NCBI GenBank assembly: GCA_020736575.1
Contig: JAGPYM010000013.1
Span: forward strand, 744,001 to 808,000
From: Thelonectria olida
Taxonomy: Eukaryota > Ascomycota > Sordariomycetes > Hypocreales > Nectriaceae
Direction of reading: 5' to 3'
Length of the DNA stretch: 64,000 bases
This document shows, in pieces, positions 48,301-59,318 of the stretch (the stretch's first letter is position 1; every line of letters begins with the position of its first letter). The translations under genes and the position numbers were made by a program. Below the pieces are notes generated by a model. It made no database searches and was not told where the DNA came from. It saw only the letters and a list, made by a program, of their open reading frames with translations.

Positions 48301-49913
48301 GGGCGAGCGACCCGACCCTTCACTTGGTCAGCCCAGATTCCATTGGGAGTTGGTGCTCCCCGATAGCCGCACTTTCTCTGGGGGGCCTGCCTTTGCGGTG
48401 CGCGTGTTTGTGCGGAGAAAGGAAGCCCATTTGCATCGGCCCACGTCCGAACACGCCGATTTACGTCTAACGCACAAGAGGGAGGTCCATCCATTCCCAA
48501 CAACCCGGAAGGGGAAACACATGTCAAGCAGCCGAAGCGTACAAGCGACAAACGACGACAAACGCACATGTCCCTACAGAAACTAGCTCCATCACCGAGC
48601 GTGCAGGCACATGCGAAGCGTGTATCATTCAACGCGGCACCGGTCAGGGCGTGCTCTGCAGCGGGCCGAAATTACCTAGGTAGGTAGGTACCTTATCTGC
48701 CCAAAACTTCGTGTTGGATTGAATGTTGTCTCTTTTCGCCAGCAGCATCGGAATAGCTTCCGACGGGTGCAGGCCCCGAGCCGAGCGTCGTGAGCGAGCG
48801 AGGACATGCGCAAAGCAAACGCCGCGACGCGGCCCCCCTTTCCCAAGAGTCAGCTCCGATTCCTCCGGAGACTGGGTTCCTTCTTGGCCGCGCTCCAAGA
48901 TGCCGGTTTCACGAGGAGAAGACCGGGATCCGGCAATGATAGCGACTGCAGTTGAGTCAGGTACGCGGTCGGTAATAATTGTGAGACGACTCTTTTCGGT
49001 CTGTTTGTTATGGCAGCGGCAATCCGAAGTTTCCTTACCATGTTGCGCTCCGTGCCTGCAAAACTCCTCCATCTACATCCGACCTGTGATGCGGTATTCT
49101 CGGATGGAATTAACTGAGCGCCGAGTCAACTTTGGCTCTCCTCGTCGAGGCACATAACAATATCCCGTCCCGTTCCCTCTCTCGGCCCGAACGTTTGGTG
49201 TTTGCTCCCGTATTACGCTGTCACTACCCGCCAGTGCCACTATCTCGCATCGTTTGCCCTACGTAGCACAGTTTCTGCCTCGCCGATCGTTTGTCAGATC
49301 CTGCTCTGCTCTGGCCCATCGCAGTAGACAAGGCGTCACCGCATCTTTAGGGGTTCTCTTTTTCGTCACGATGCCCAAGGACTGGCTCCTCCTTCGTTAT
49401 CCATGTCACACAAACGGACCGGCCCAGCTGAAGCTGGTGTCACAGGTGACCCCGACGACCACGCCACGCTTGTGTGCTGTGCCAAGCATGGTCCCCATCG
49501 GTTATCACCTCTTTTCTGTTGTTATGTCACAAAGCCCTCCCTCGCATCGTGGGCTGATAAGCGGCGGCCACGGGTCTGAGCGTGAAACAAGTACATTGAG
49601 CTATTGCCTATCCAATCATTCACTGGCTCGGCTATCTGACAGGCCATCTCAGACAAAGAGGGTCTGTGTGGGAAAATAGAGTGCCAGCAGTGAGGTCAAA
49701 AGAAGGTCAGGCAAGCTGCCCTGATGCATCATGCAGCTTATCGCCCTATCACCGTCCCCGCTGTAGCTGCACTCGAGAGGCCTAGACCAGTGAAAGGGTA
49801 CAGTGTTCGTATCAAGCATATGTCCAAATTGATGAAAAAGTCACTCGCAAGAAAAGCATCATTATGCATGTCGTCTCATATCAAAGTCCATGGGAGAACG
49901 CCCGGTTACGCCC
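45385..49913. other. 4.5-kb interval without a supported gene
   Basis: The first kilobase is the upstream region of MED12. A short GAGGC-type repeat lies near 47884-47900 and a CTACCTAGGTAGGTAGGTA element near 48674-48691. Overlapping open frames on both strands around 48,640-49,160 show no domain. Confidence 0.45.
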
Positions 49914-50756
49914 TCACAGGTCACCCGCCTGGTCGACGGACCACTCACTCCAGCCCCTTTGCTCGCCAGGTAGCTTAATGGCCTCCCAGTCGCTCTTCGT
50001 GACAGACTGCCACTCCTCCAGGGGAATCCAGCCAATGTAGGCTCGATCACCGAAGCCGCCGATAAAGTAGACCTTGGTCACCACCAGCCGCGACCACTGA
50101 CTCTCGTGGATCACGTTACCAGGCAGCCAGTACTTGGCGTCTGGGTGCCTCGAGGTGAAGCAAGCCGCAAGCTTCACAGCCGCGACAGGGCTGGGGTTAA
50201 CATCCTCGAGGTAGCCGATGAGCGAGAAGCGCGGGAGGTTGGCCGCCGAGTACGGCACCGTGTCAGGTGTCCCAGATTGCTCGGCAGGCGTGTTGTACTC
50301 GGAGGACGAGAGGAACGGCACGTACTTGGACAGCCGTGAGAGGAACGTTATGCGCTTCGATGGCGGGTAGGGCGGGGTCCAGTTCATGGACAAGGTAATA
50401 TTTGACCCAGCACGAGCATTCTTGAACGTGGTGGCGATCTTGATCTCAAGAATGGTAGGGTTCCCTTCGTCCTCGCAGTCGGCGACGTAATCCATCAATC
50501 CAATAGGGAGACCGTCAAGTCCCTGTGGGCGAATCTCAGCGCCATCAGCGTCGCGGTCCTTGCTGGTGTTGGGGAAGATGGTGGAGAGCGTCGCGAGCTT
50601 GGTGAGGTGCAAGACTCGACGGGCAATGACAGCCGACTCGAGGCTGGATGGAATGCGATGCTCGTTGGATTCGGCGTCGTTGGAGAAGGAGACCTCGGCC
50701 GGGTTGAAGGCACGAGCGGTCGCGACCAGACCGGCAATGGCGTATGTGAGCTTCAT
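49914..50756 (-). CDS. Secreted CREG-like protein (pyridoxamine phosphate oxidase-like fold)
   Basis: One exon, 280 residues. The first 16 residues, MKLTYAIAGLVATARA, form a signal peptide with an AxA cleavage site before FNPAE. The body matches the CREG/FMN-binding split-barrel family: SAVIARRVLHLTKLATLSTIFP, GLPIGLMDYVADCEDEGNPT, ITLSMNWTPPYPP, FSLIGYLEDV, AACFTSRHPDAKYWLPGN, and VYFIGGFGDRAYIGWIPLEEW. Two N-glycosylation sequons (NIT, NWT) sit close together, in keeping with secretory-pathway entry. CREG proteins of animals are lysosomal glycoproteins whose fold has lost FMN binding. The fungal role is not known. It is divergent from DBF2, with 1.4 kb between starts. Confidence 0.9.
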   Translation of the reverse strand: MKLTYAIAGLVATARAFNPAEVSFSNDAESNEHRIPSSLESAVIARRVLHLTKLATLSTIFPNTSKDRDADGAEIRPQGLDGLPIGLMDYVADCEDEGNPTILEIKIATTFKNARAGSNITLSMNWTPPYPPSKRITFLSRLSKYVPFLSSSEYNTPAEQSGTPDTVPYSAANLPRFSLIGYLEDVNPSPVAAVKLAACFTSRHPDAKYWLPGNVIHESQWSRLVVTKVYFIGGFGDRAYIGWIPLEEWQSVTKSDWEAIKLPGEQRGWSEWSVDQAGDL

Positions 50757-52192
50757 ATCGCAGTCGTGCTTGTCGTGGCGCTGTGTTGCGGGGAGCTTGG
50801 TGGGGGAAGAGAAGAGCAGTGGCAGTCAACGTTACGCTCTGGTCGAGACAAAGCCGTGATAGACAGAGCTCGTCATGTACGAAGAGAAGGTAGAGAAGAG
50901 GAGAAATAATGAGGGGAGACGGCAGCCAAAATATGGCGACAGAGATGGCGGGCTAGCAGTCCTAAACGGGACCATGGCTTGGCCTCCAGTCGGGGCGGAG
51001 GTGTCCGCGCTAGTTCGTGACCCTGATCCCATGATGATGAATGCCATCACGCCGAGGCTCCAGTGGGTGTAGATTGATAAGATTAGATCCCTGTTGAACC
51101 GGCCGAAACCGGCTGTGACCGTTACAACATGCATGTTTAAGTGGCCGTTGAAGATGTCCCCCACGGCGAGTTACAAGGTGCAAACTGAATTCTGGCATGG
51201 CATGATTATGATGGAGGCATTTTTGCCATTTCAAAAGACGATTACATACAGGCGTCGTTTGCACGTGGATATCGGGGAGTTTACGAAAGCGTCATGGGAC
51301 GAATTGAAACTTGATGATCCGAGAGACGTCGGATGAAAGCGAATCCGAAAGGGAAAAGTCGCAGCACCATCTTTGGTACGAATTCTGATTCGTGGTATAA
51401 ATGCGGAATTGTGCGAGTCACCTTTTTACGAGGTAAGAGACGGTGAGTTGATTACAAACAAATTCAACAATGTTGTCAATGAAATGCGTGAACTTAGAGA
51501 TGATTCAATTGACTCCAGGGTGTCTGAACCAACGTTCGGAGGGCATGCCCTTTTGGATGGATGCTCATCTCGCCGCAACTCTGGGCATCCGGGATAATAT
51601 CTTTATGTTGCTGGAAGACGGCCCAACAACTTAGTTTCAACAATGCTTTCTTTGGAATGATGGTGAAACTGATGACGCCGCTGCGTGTCAGAGACCAGGC
51701 TCTGATATCTCCTGTTAATAGCACCGGCCAGGAGGAAATCGGTTCAACGCCGGGTAGACTCAATTGCCCCTCTTGGAGTTGTGCACGTTGACAGTTGCTG
51801 CTCCAACCATGTTGATTAAGCACCCCGCTCGCCCAATGACACAGCGCATTCCACATAACCAACCCACCACGAGATTCGACTTGTCACTGCTCTTGCCGTG
51901 TCTGTATACACAGCAAACAACACGAAGCACAACCACCGTCCCAGCTTCGCATCGTTCACCAACGTTTTCTCCCCCCAAAGCCAAGCCGGCCTGGTCGAGG
52001 ACGAAATCGCTCTCACCGCGTCGCTCCCTCAGATTCTCTTCTTCTTGCTTTGCTTCTTCCCCGCGAGCTTGTTTATCTTCTGACCGCTTGGTGCCCAACC
52101 CACCGAAACGAGGGCATCCAAGCTATCACATGCCATCGTCCATTCAGCATCCCTTACACACCTGTTAACCCTCCTATTCGGCCGACTTAACA
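50757..52192. promoter_or_regulatory. Divergent intergenic region of the CREG-like gene and DBF2
   Basis: No supported gene. The last 300 bases before 52193 are C/T-rich and leader-like. Confidence 0.45.
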
Positions 52193-54282
52193 ATGGCGAG
52201 CTTCATGTCCAACTTCTTCCCCGGTGGGAAAGACAAGGCGAGCGAGGCCACTCCTCCCCCTCGCCCCGGCACGCCCACCAAGATCGAAAGCTTCATCAAC
52301 CCCACGAGCACTCCTCAGGGCAGCCCCAGCAAGAAAACAGTCCCTCCCGGCGCACATGATCTACCAACCGCCTTCGACCAGGCCATGTCCCTGCAATCAA
52401 CTGGCCTCGAAAGCCCCATCAAGCTCCGTCCCCAGTCCGTCATCACCCCGCTGTCTCCCGGAAAGAGCAACCAGCAGCCCTTTGACGAGTCGAGCTCCAA
52501 TGTAGAAGATAGCGTCATTCACAAGTCGAGGTCCAACAGTCCTCTGAAGAAGCAAGGCCAGGAGAATACGCCTCCCGCCTCCCGCTTGACTGGGACCGAC
52601 TCGCCACACCAGCACAGCCATGCTGCCCTTTCCCGCCAGCAGCTCTACGAGCACAGAGATCGTCCTACCACGCCAGCTAAGAGGTTTAACACATCTCGAG
52701 GCCTGACACCTGAGGAGCGCGAGATCCTTCAGAAGCCCAATGTTCGTCGCATGGTCAATGTGACACAGCTCTGTATGTTAGCCAGTTCGCGATAGCGACC
52801 AGAATTGGAGCTCACTAACATCCTTCAGACTTCCTCGACTACTATTTCGATCTTCTTACATATGTTGGCTCCCGACAAAACAGGCTAGCTGCCTTCAAGA
52901 ACGAGTATCCTGAACCTCCCGAGACGGATGAGGAGACACACAATAAGATGTGGTCCAAGTACACTGGCCGAGAACGCGCCAACTTACGCAAGAGACGCGT
53001 CCGACTGCGCCAAGGCGACTTTCAAATCTTGACCCAGGTTGGTCAGGGTGGTTACGGCCAGGTCTTCTTAGCTCAGAAGAAGGACACTCGAGAGGTTTGC
53101 GCCCTCAAAGTCATGAGCAAGAAACTTCTCTTCAAGCTTGATGAGGTGCGACACGTTCTGACTGAACGAGACATTCTCACCACCGCCCAGAGTGAGTGGC
53201 TTGTTCGACTCTTGTACTCATTCCAGGATGAGAAGAGCATCTATCTCGCCATGGAATACGTGCCAGGCGGCGACTTCCGCACTTTGCTTAACAATACTGG
53301 TGTGCTGTCCAACCGCCATGCTCGCTTCTACATCGCTGAAATGTTCTGTGCCGTGGATTCCCTACACCAACTAGGCTACATCCACCGAGATCTGAAGCCT
53401 GAAAACTTCCTTGTCGATTCGTCTGGTCACATCAAGCTGACAGATTTTGGCTTGGCTGCTGGTGTGCTGGCTCCCTCCCGAATCGAGTCAATGCGGATCA
53501 AACTGGAGAAGGCATCCGAGACCGCTGTTCCCTTCGGGAAGCCTATCGACCAGCGAACAGTCGCTGAACGTCGAGAGAGCTACAGAACCATGCGGGAGAA
53601 GGATGTCAACTATGCCAAGTCGATTGTCGGTTCACCCGACTACATGGCTCCTGAGGTCCTTAGGGGGGAAGAATACGACTTTACCGTCGACTACTGGAGC
53701 TTGGGATGTATGTTGTTCGAGGCGCTCACTGGCTTCCCACCATTTGCGGGTGCTACTCCTGATGAAACCTGGCGCAACCTGAAGCACTGGAAGGAGGTTC
53801 TCAAGAGGCCCGTGTGGGAAGATCCCAACTACTTCCTAAGCAACCGCACCTGGAATTTCATCTGCACGTGAGTCGACCTCTGGCTTTCTAAACTCTGAGG
53901 GTACCGTCCACTAAACTAATATAGGGCCATCAACTCCCGATCCCGCCGGTTCTCTAATATTAACGATATCTACGCTCACCACTATTTTGCCGAGGTCGAC
54001 TGGGACACCCTCCGCCAGACCCGTGCACCCTTTGTCCCAGAGCTGGACTCGGAGACAGACGCCGGATACTTTGATGACTTTACTAACGAGTCCGACATGG
54101 CAAAGTACAAGGAGGTCCACGACAAGCAGCAGGCCCTCGAGTCTATGGCCGACCGTGACGACCAGATGAGCAAGAGCCTCTTCGTTGGCTTCACCTTCCG
54201 GCACCGCAAGCCTGCCACAGAGGATGGCGGCAGCCCTCGCAAGCGCATTCCAACTGACGACTCTTTCGGGACAATGCTGTAG
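52193..54282 (+). CDS. DBF2: NDR-family kinase Dbf2/SidB of the mitotic exit / septation network
   Basis: Exons 52193-52772, 52829-53867 and 53925-54282 give 658 residues. The kinase acts with Mob1 at spindle poles and the division site to trigger cytokinesis and septum formation. The Ser/Pro-rich N-terminus has several SP/TP sites. A Mob-binding NDR segment (YFLDYYFDLLTYVGSRQ) crosses the first splice. The kinase domain runs from about 258 to 545: GQGGYGQV, CALKVMSKK, YIHRDLKPENFLVD, LTDFGLAAG, then the NDR insert and the activation loop KSIVGSPDYMAPEV, whose Ser is the autophosphorylation site in this family. The C-terminal hydrophobic motif FVGFTFRHR holds the Thr targeted by the upstream Cdc15/Sid1-type kinase. 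All key catalytic residues are present. Confidence 0.95.
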
Positions 54283-56217
54283 AACGAGCAACCTAGTCCT
54301 AGAAAGCTTAACTGGCGCAACTTTGTGAGCCACGGGAGGGCCCTATTCTAGCCAGTAAGAGAGGAAGGGGTGGCGACGTGGCTGCATGACAGCACATATG
54401 GCCTGCGGGTTGACTGGCCGCTTTTCTGATTCTTTTGCTTCTTATCTTCTCTACCACCCCTTTTGTCTGTGCCACATGGCGTTTCTGTACCACCATCCCG
54501 TAACGTCCTGCCCCAACGTATGCATGCCTCCTTTACCTTTGTTCTTTCTGCCTTGTTTTTTATACGTTATCTTGCTTTTGCCTGCCGGACGGATGGAGTT
54601 TAAACGGGACCAGGAATGGATGGATAGGTCCCGGAGGGAAGGGAGTCTACGGGTGCATGAAGTTGGCGCCGTCAGGCTTTCGGGGTATAATGGCCATGAA
54701 AAGGATGGAATAGATACTACCTATGGGATGTCGGAATTCCCCTTGTCTTTTTTTTCTTCTTTTTTTTACAGGGTTGTACCACAAAAAGGAAAACAGTCAT
54801 ATAGAGAGGAATGCTATCGCGCGGTTCCTCAAGGAAGTGCCTCAGATTTACCTGTTTCCAGGTGTTGAAGTGATCGACTATGAACTAATGTCGGAAAGAA
54901 TGGTGGGGAGTTGGATTACGATTCAACGAAAAGTCCAATCCACGGCATTGGGGGGACAAGAGCAGTAGGTTTCGGTATATCTCATTGCCATGTAATACTT
55001 TATGAGAAGCAAGACATGATCTTTGAATATAAAATCAATGGTGCAATGAATTAAAGTGACAAGCCGAAAGTCCGGTACTATCACTCCTACCCTCACTCCT
55101 AACCTTACACTTAAATGCTATATGTAGGGTAGTGCTAGAGTTTTAAACTGTCATAGTATAAGGCCACCGAAATGGAATTACAAATATTCCCAAAATTCAT
55201 GCAGAGAGAGATATGTCATGATTGAAAAGGTTCATCTCTCGGGGGCATCTCTATTAAACGACGAGCCCGACCGACTGCAGTCTCGCCCTGTACAGAAACC
55301 CAGCTCCTCACTCCCAACTCCACCCATCATCATCATCATCCGACCGAGCGAGAGTACCAAATCAAAAGGCCCAGACCAAAAGACAAGCGGACACTACACT
55401 GCACCCGCCAATCTAGAAGACCATCCATGTCTCCCACCCAGTGTAGTAAAGCCCAAATAGAAACATTCGTGGGGATATCGTCCAAGCAAAGAAAAACAAA
55501 AAGCCGCATCCACATTCCGCCAAAGTAAATGCATCATGGTATCAATATGGATTGTGATACAGACCGAGCCTCCGAAGTGAACGTGAACCGTCTCGAGCGT
55601 GTGTGCAGGCGTGTGGTGTAATCTATCGTGAAGAGAAGGGTATTCACGCCACCTCCAAACAAGTGTGCGCCAGGGATGGTCAAGTCGTTGAGTTCCCACA
55701 TCCACTTTCTATAATTCCCAAACATCCAAAGCCCAAGTATGTGTGTGAGAGATCCCTGTCTGCCACAGCTCATGTTGCGTGCGCCTTTGTGATTGAATTC
55801 CAGCGAGTCATTGGAAAAGAAGCATGGTAGGACCCATGCCTCATCGTGTTCACCTTTGACCCGTTCGTCTGAGGGAAACCATCGTCATCCCAATCAGGCC
55901 GTTATCACTTCTCGCGCCCCAAAACATGGTTGTCTAGTGTAGCAGACCTCTTGGCCCATAAATCCAGAAACAATCTGCCATATATTGCCAAATAACCGTG
56001 CGAGGTATCAATTAAACAACCCAACTCCGCGTCTCCGAAAACGCCGCCCAAAAGAATAGTTAGATTCGTCATGTCGTGACTTGGCTGGTGTGGGCATGGA
56101 GAGGTGAGCCTCCGGTAGGAGTCCAGCCTTGACCGAATCTTGTATGTTAAAACACCGAACGCATATTAAATCCTCGCGCTGGTGAGGATATTCCGAAAAT
56201 GCTGCCCATTGTCGCGG
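54283..56217. other. Convergent 3' region of DBF2 and AREA
   Basis: Contains both 3' untranslated regions. In Aspergillus nidulans the areA 3' UTR controls mRNA stability; whether that holds here cannot be judged by eye. No supported gene. Confidence 0.5.
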
Positions 56218-59200
56218 TTATAAACTCATTGTGAGCCATTCCCATTCCTGGGGTCCAGCTGAACCGCCAACTCCATTTAGAACATTGGTCTGGCCTCCGG
56301 ACATACTGATAATGCCCGAGCCAAGAGGAGAGCGTTGGTTCATACCAAAGGCGGAAGACGACATTCCACCAGGCAGGCCTGAAGAAAGACCAGCAGATGA
56401 ACCCAGAGGGCGAGAACCTTCGTTAGATCCTGTTGACTCGGGACTATCAATGTCCATGCTGACCGGAGCATCTGCGATGCTCTTGCTGTGCCGCCGCTGT
56501 CGTTTTGACGACGAGGTGGGGGCTCTCTGGATTGAGGACGCGCCAGCGCCTGGTCCCGGGCTCGTCTTTGGAGGAGCGGCAGCGATAGGAACCACGCCTT
56601 TCCCACCGACGGCGCCGCTGGATCCAGCATTTCCAAAATGGCTGTTTGGAGTACTTCCAGCAGTGTTGGCCCCTGAGGCAGGACCGCTCGAAGGGCTCTC
56701 GACGTCCTTGTTGCTAGAAGCACGGTTAGAGGCTGGAGGAGTCGTGACCTTGGATACTTGAGCGTTGTTGTTCTTGTTGTTGACTGATGTTGACATCGAG
56801 AGTGACGAGTTTTTGCGCGAGGCCGCCGCGCTCGCGTTCTTCTTGGACCTGGTGCTGGTTCCTCCAACAGGCAAATTGGAACCCGACCCACGGTTACGCT
56901 TCTTGATGACGTCTGTCTTTAAGCTCAACGGTCGGACGACACCGTGCAACTTCAAAAACAAGCCACACGCGTTACACAACGGTTGGCCTTCAGGGTTTCG
57001 CCGCCAAAGAGGAGTTGTTTGGGTAAAACAGTTCGTGCACGTGGTTGGAGTATTCCCATCTGAGGTATTGCTTGCGGCTGATTGCAGGTTGGTTGTGGAG
57101 CCATGCTTGGATCCTGGGGGAGAAGACGGACGACTAGGAGCAACGGAGGAAAATCCAGACATGGTACCATTTCCATCGCCAGCGGGGGAAATGGGCAAGG
57201 ACTGGGCGAGCTGCTCAAAGCCGTTGTGCTTTCCAGCGAGGTGTGACGGGGTGGAGGAATTCCTCGTTAGCTTGGATTGTCTCCTGTTGTTACCAGGCCG
57301 GAACGACTGTGACTGAGACCTGGCCAAGCCATTTTCCCACTCTCCATTGGCGTCAACAAAATCGGTCCCTCCGATCATGACTTGTTTTCGGGTAGGTCCG
57401 CCGGGGAAACGAGCGGCTTGAGTGCTGAACTGACCAGGCAATGAAGCATCCCAGCCAAGAGATCCAGACTCATCAAGCGACGAAGACAGATCCTTGTGCA
57501 TGGCCATGTTGCGGTCGGCAAAGGCGTTGTTTTCTTCATCATCAGAATCACCACCAAAAGAGAACATGTTTTCCTGCTGCATCTGCATGTTCGGAGAAGT
57601 AACTGCTTGATCAGGTTGGAAAACCTGAGAGGGATCAATATGTCCAAATGAGCTGGGTGCTGTGCTATACGCGGAAATAGACTCAGAGGCAGTTCCAGGG
57701 GCAGAAAACATGCCGTTGCCGTTGCCGTTGCTGGAGTTGCCATTATACATGAACTGCTGGCCCATCATGTTGCCCATGTTCTGGGAGCCAGATTGAAATC
57801 CTTGAGTTCGCTGAGATCGAACGTCCTGCGATCCGAAATAAAATCCCTCCTGATCGGGCAAAGGATGAGGAGTATTCGCGGTGGATTGATAGGCGGATCC
57901 TGTGGGTGAGTAAATGTCGACGTTGTTGAGAGAGGCGGCAGGGACGGATGAGTTGTGATACATGTTGGAGAAGGGGCCGTTGGCCATCATGGGTGAGGTG
58001 GATGGCGAGAAGGAAAAGTTCTGATGGAATGGGCCGGCAGAGTTGACAATGGTGTCGTTCTCCATGAAAGTGTCGAGAGCGAAGGGAACACCAGCCATCT
58101 GGTTTGGCTGCTGGGCCATGGTTGTGGGGTTGGAGTTGTCCAGAGAGTAGTCATGAAGTTCAGAGTCCAGTTCAATGTCATTCTGGGCTGTGGTGCCGTT
58201 ATTGACGGCTGGAACATGAGGGGAGAAATCAGCAGGGCGCTTTCGAGTCTGGTGCTTCCAAAGTCAGTCATTGAGTTCATTCGCATGCCGAGGCCGGCGG
58301 GGTGGCTCAGAAGAATGGTGGAGGGGACCGGGAAGTTGACCGGATGAAAAAGCCGGTCGAAGAGGGGGTACTCACGCGGCGGTCGTCGATGCTCGTCTTC
58401 CGAAGATGGCGATTGACATAATCGAACTCATTGTCCTGAGCAGTCTGGTGGGCGGAGGGAACAGACTGGGGAACAAAAAAGTGCGACTGCTCCTTGCGGG
58501 ATTTGATGGGGATGGCCATGGAATGAGCCGATTTGTCGTCGACCGGCCTCTCGGTCGGCTGGGGCGACGGGAAGTTGACGGGAGTGGCAGCGCTGTCAGA
58601 AAAGATGAAGTCGTCAAGATTCATGGCATCAGACTGAGCCATGTTGTTCTCAGACGACTTGCGCAGCTGGGCGATGCCGCTGGGCGTGTTTTGTGCCGTG
58701 GGCCTTGCGAGTCTGTGATGACCCATGTTAGCACGTCATGATTCACGGAAAGGCGACCCAGCAAACGACGGGCAATGGAGGGCTAATGAGGTGAGGATAA
58801 GAAATCGGGAGGTCATACCTGTTGTTGGCGTCGTTGATCCTCCTTTTTCGATCTTCCTCCTGCTCAAAAAGCTTCAGCTGGTGCTGCTTGCGCATGGTGA
58901 CGGTCATCATGCGCCAGGTCAAATTCTCCATGCGATGTTGGTTTGGGAGCTGCATCTTGGTTTTGGTGAAGAATTTCCAGACTTGTGCAGCGAGGGGATC
59001 TTCCTGTTGCATCTTGTCGATGCTCTGGCCCGAGTGCGCAGCATCATTCTGAAGAGAAGGAAACAGTGCGTGGCCTAGAAGGGAGTCGTTGGCGGCGGCG
59101 AGGTTCTTGAACTTGTCGACATTGAACTCGTTGAAAGCATCGCGAGCGGAGCGCTGGGCCTGGTGACTTTGGTGGCCCGGATGCAGGTGGCCGTTCGTCG

Positions 59201-59318
59201 CGGTCGTCCAAACGTCGGGCCTGCGCGGAAAGCGAAAATCGTGTTCGGTCATTGTTGGGTGCATGGCGTCTGTAGGACTCGATATGGCGATGGGTGACCG
59301 TGTTGAAGTTGAGGGCAT
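56218..59318 (-). CDS. areA: Global nitrogen regulator AreA/NIT2, GATA-type transcription factor
   Basis: Exons 58819-59318, 58376-58712 and 56218-58248 give 955 residues from the ATG at 59318; an ATG at 59264 ([16 protein letters not shown]) is also possible. AreA activates genes for secondary nitrogen sources when ammonium and glutamine are scarce. The conserved N-terminal box reads [11 protein letters not shown], then MENLTWRMM (residues about 103-140). Near residues 680-730 is a single GATA finger, CTNC-X17-CNAC, with [15 protein letters not shown], followed by [14 protein letters not shown] and a basic KKRNRGSG. The extreme C-terminus EWEWLTMSL is the segment bound by the co-repressor Nmr. 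Both introns interrupt the N-terminal third. Regulation in relatives acts through mRNA stability, Nmr binding and nuclear entry. Confidence 0.95.
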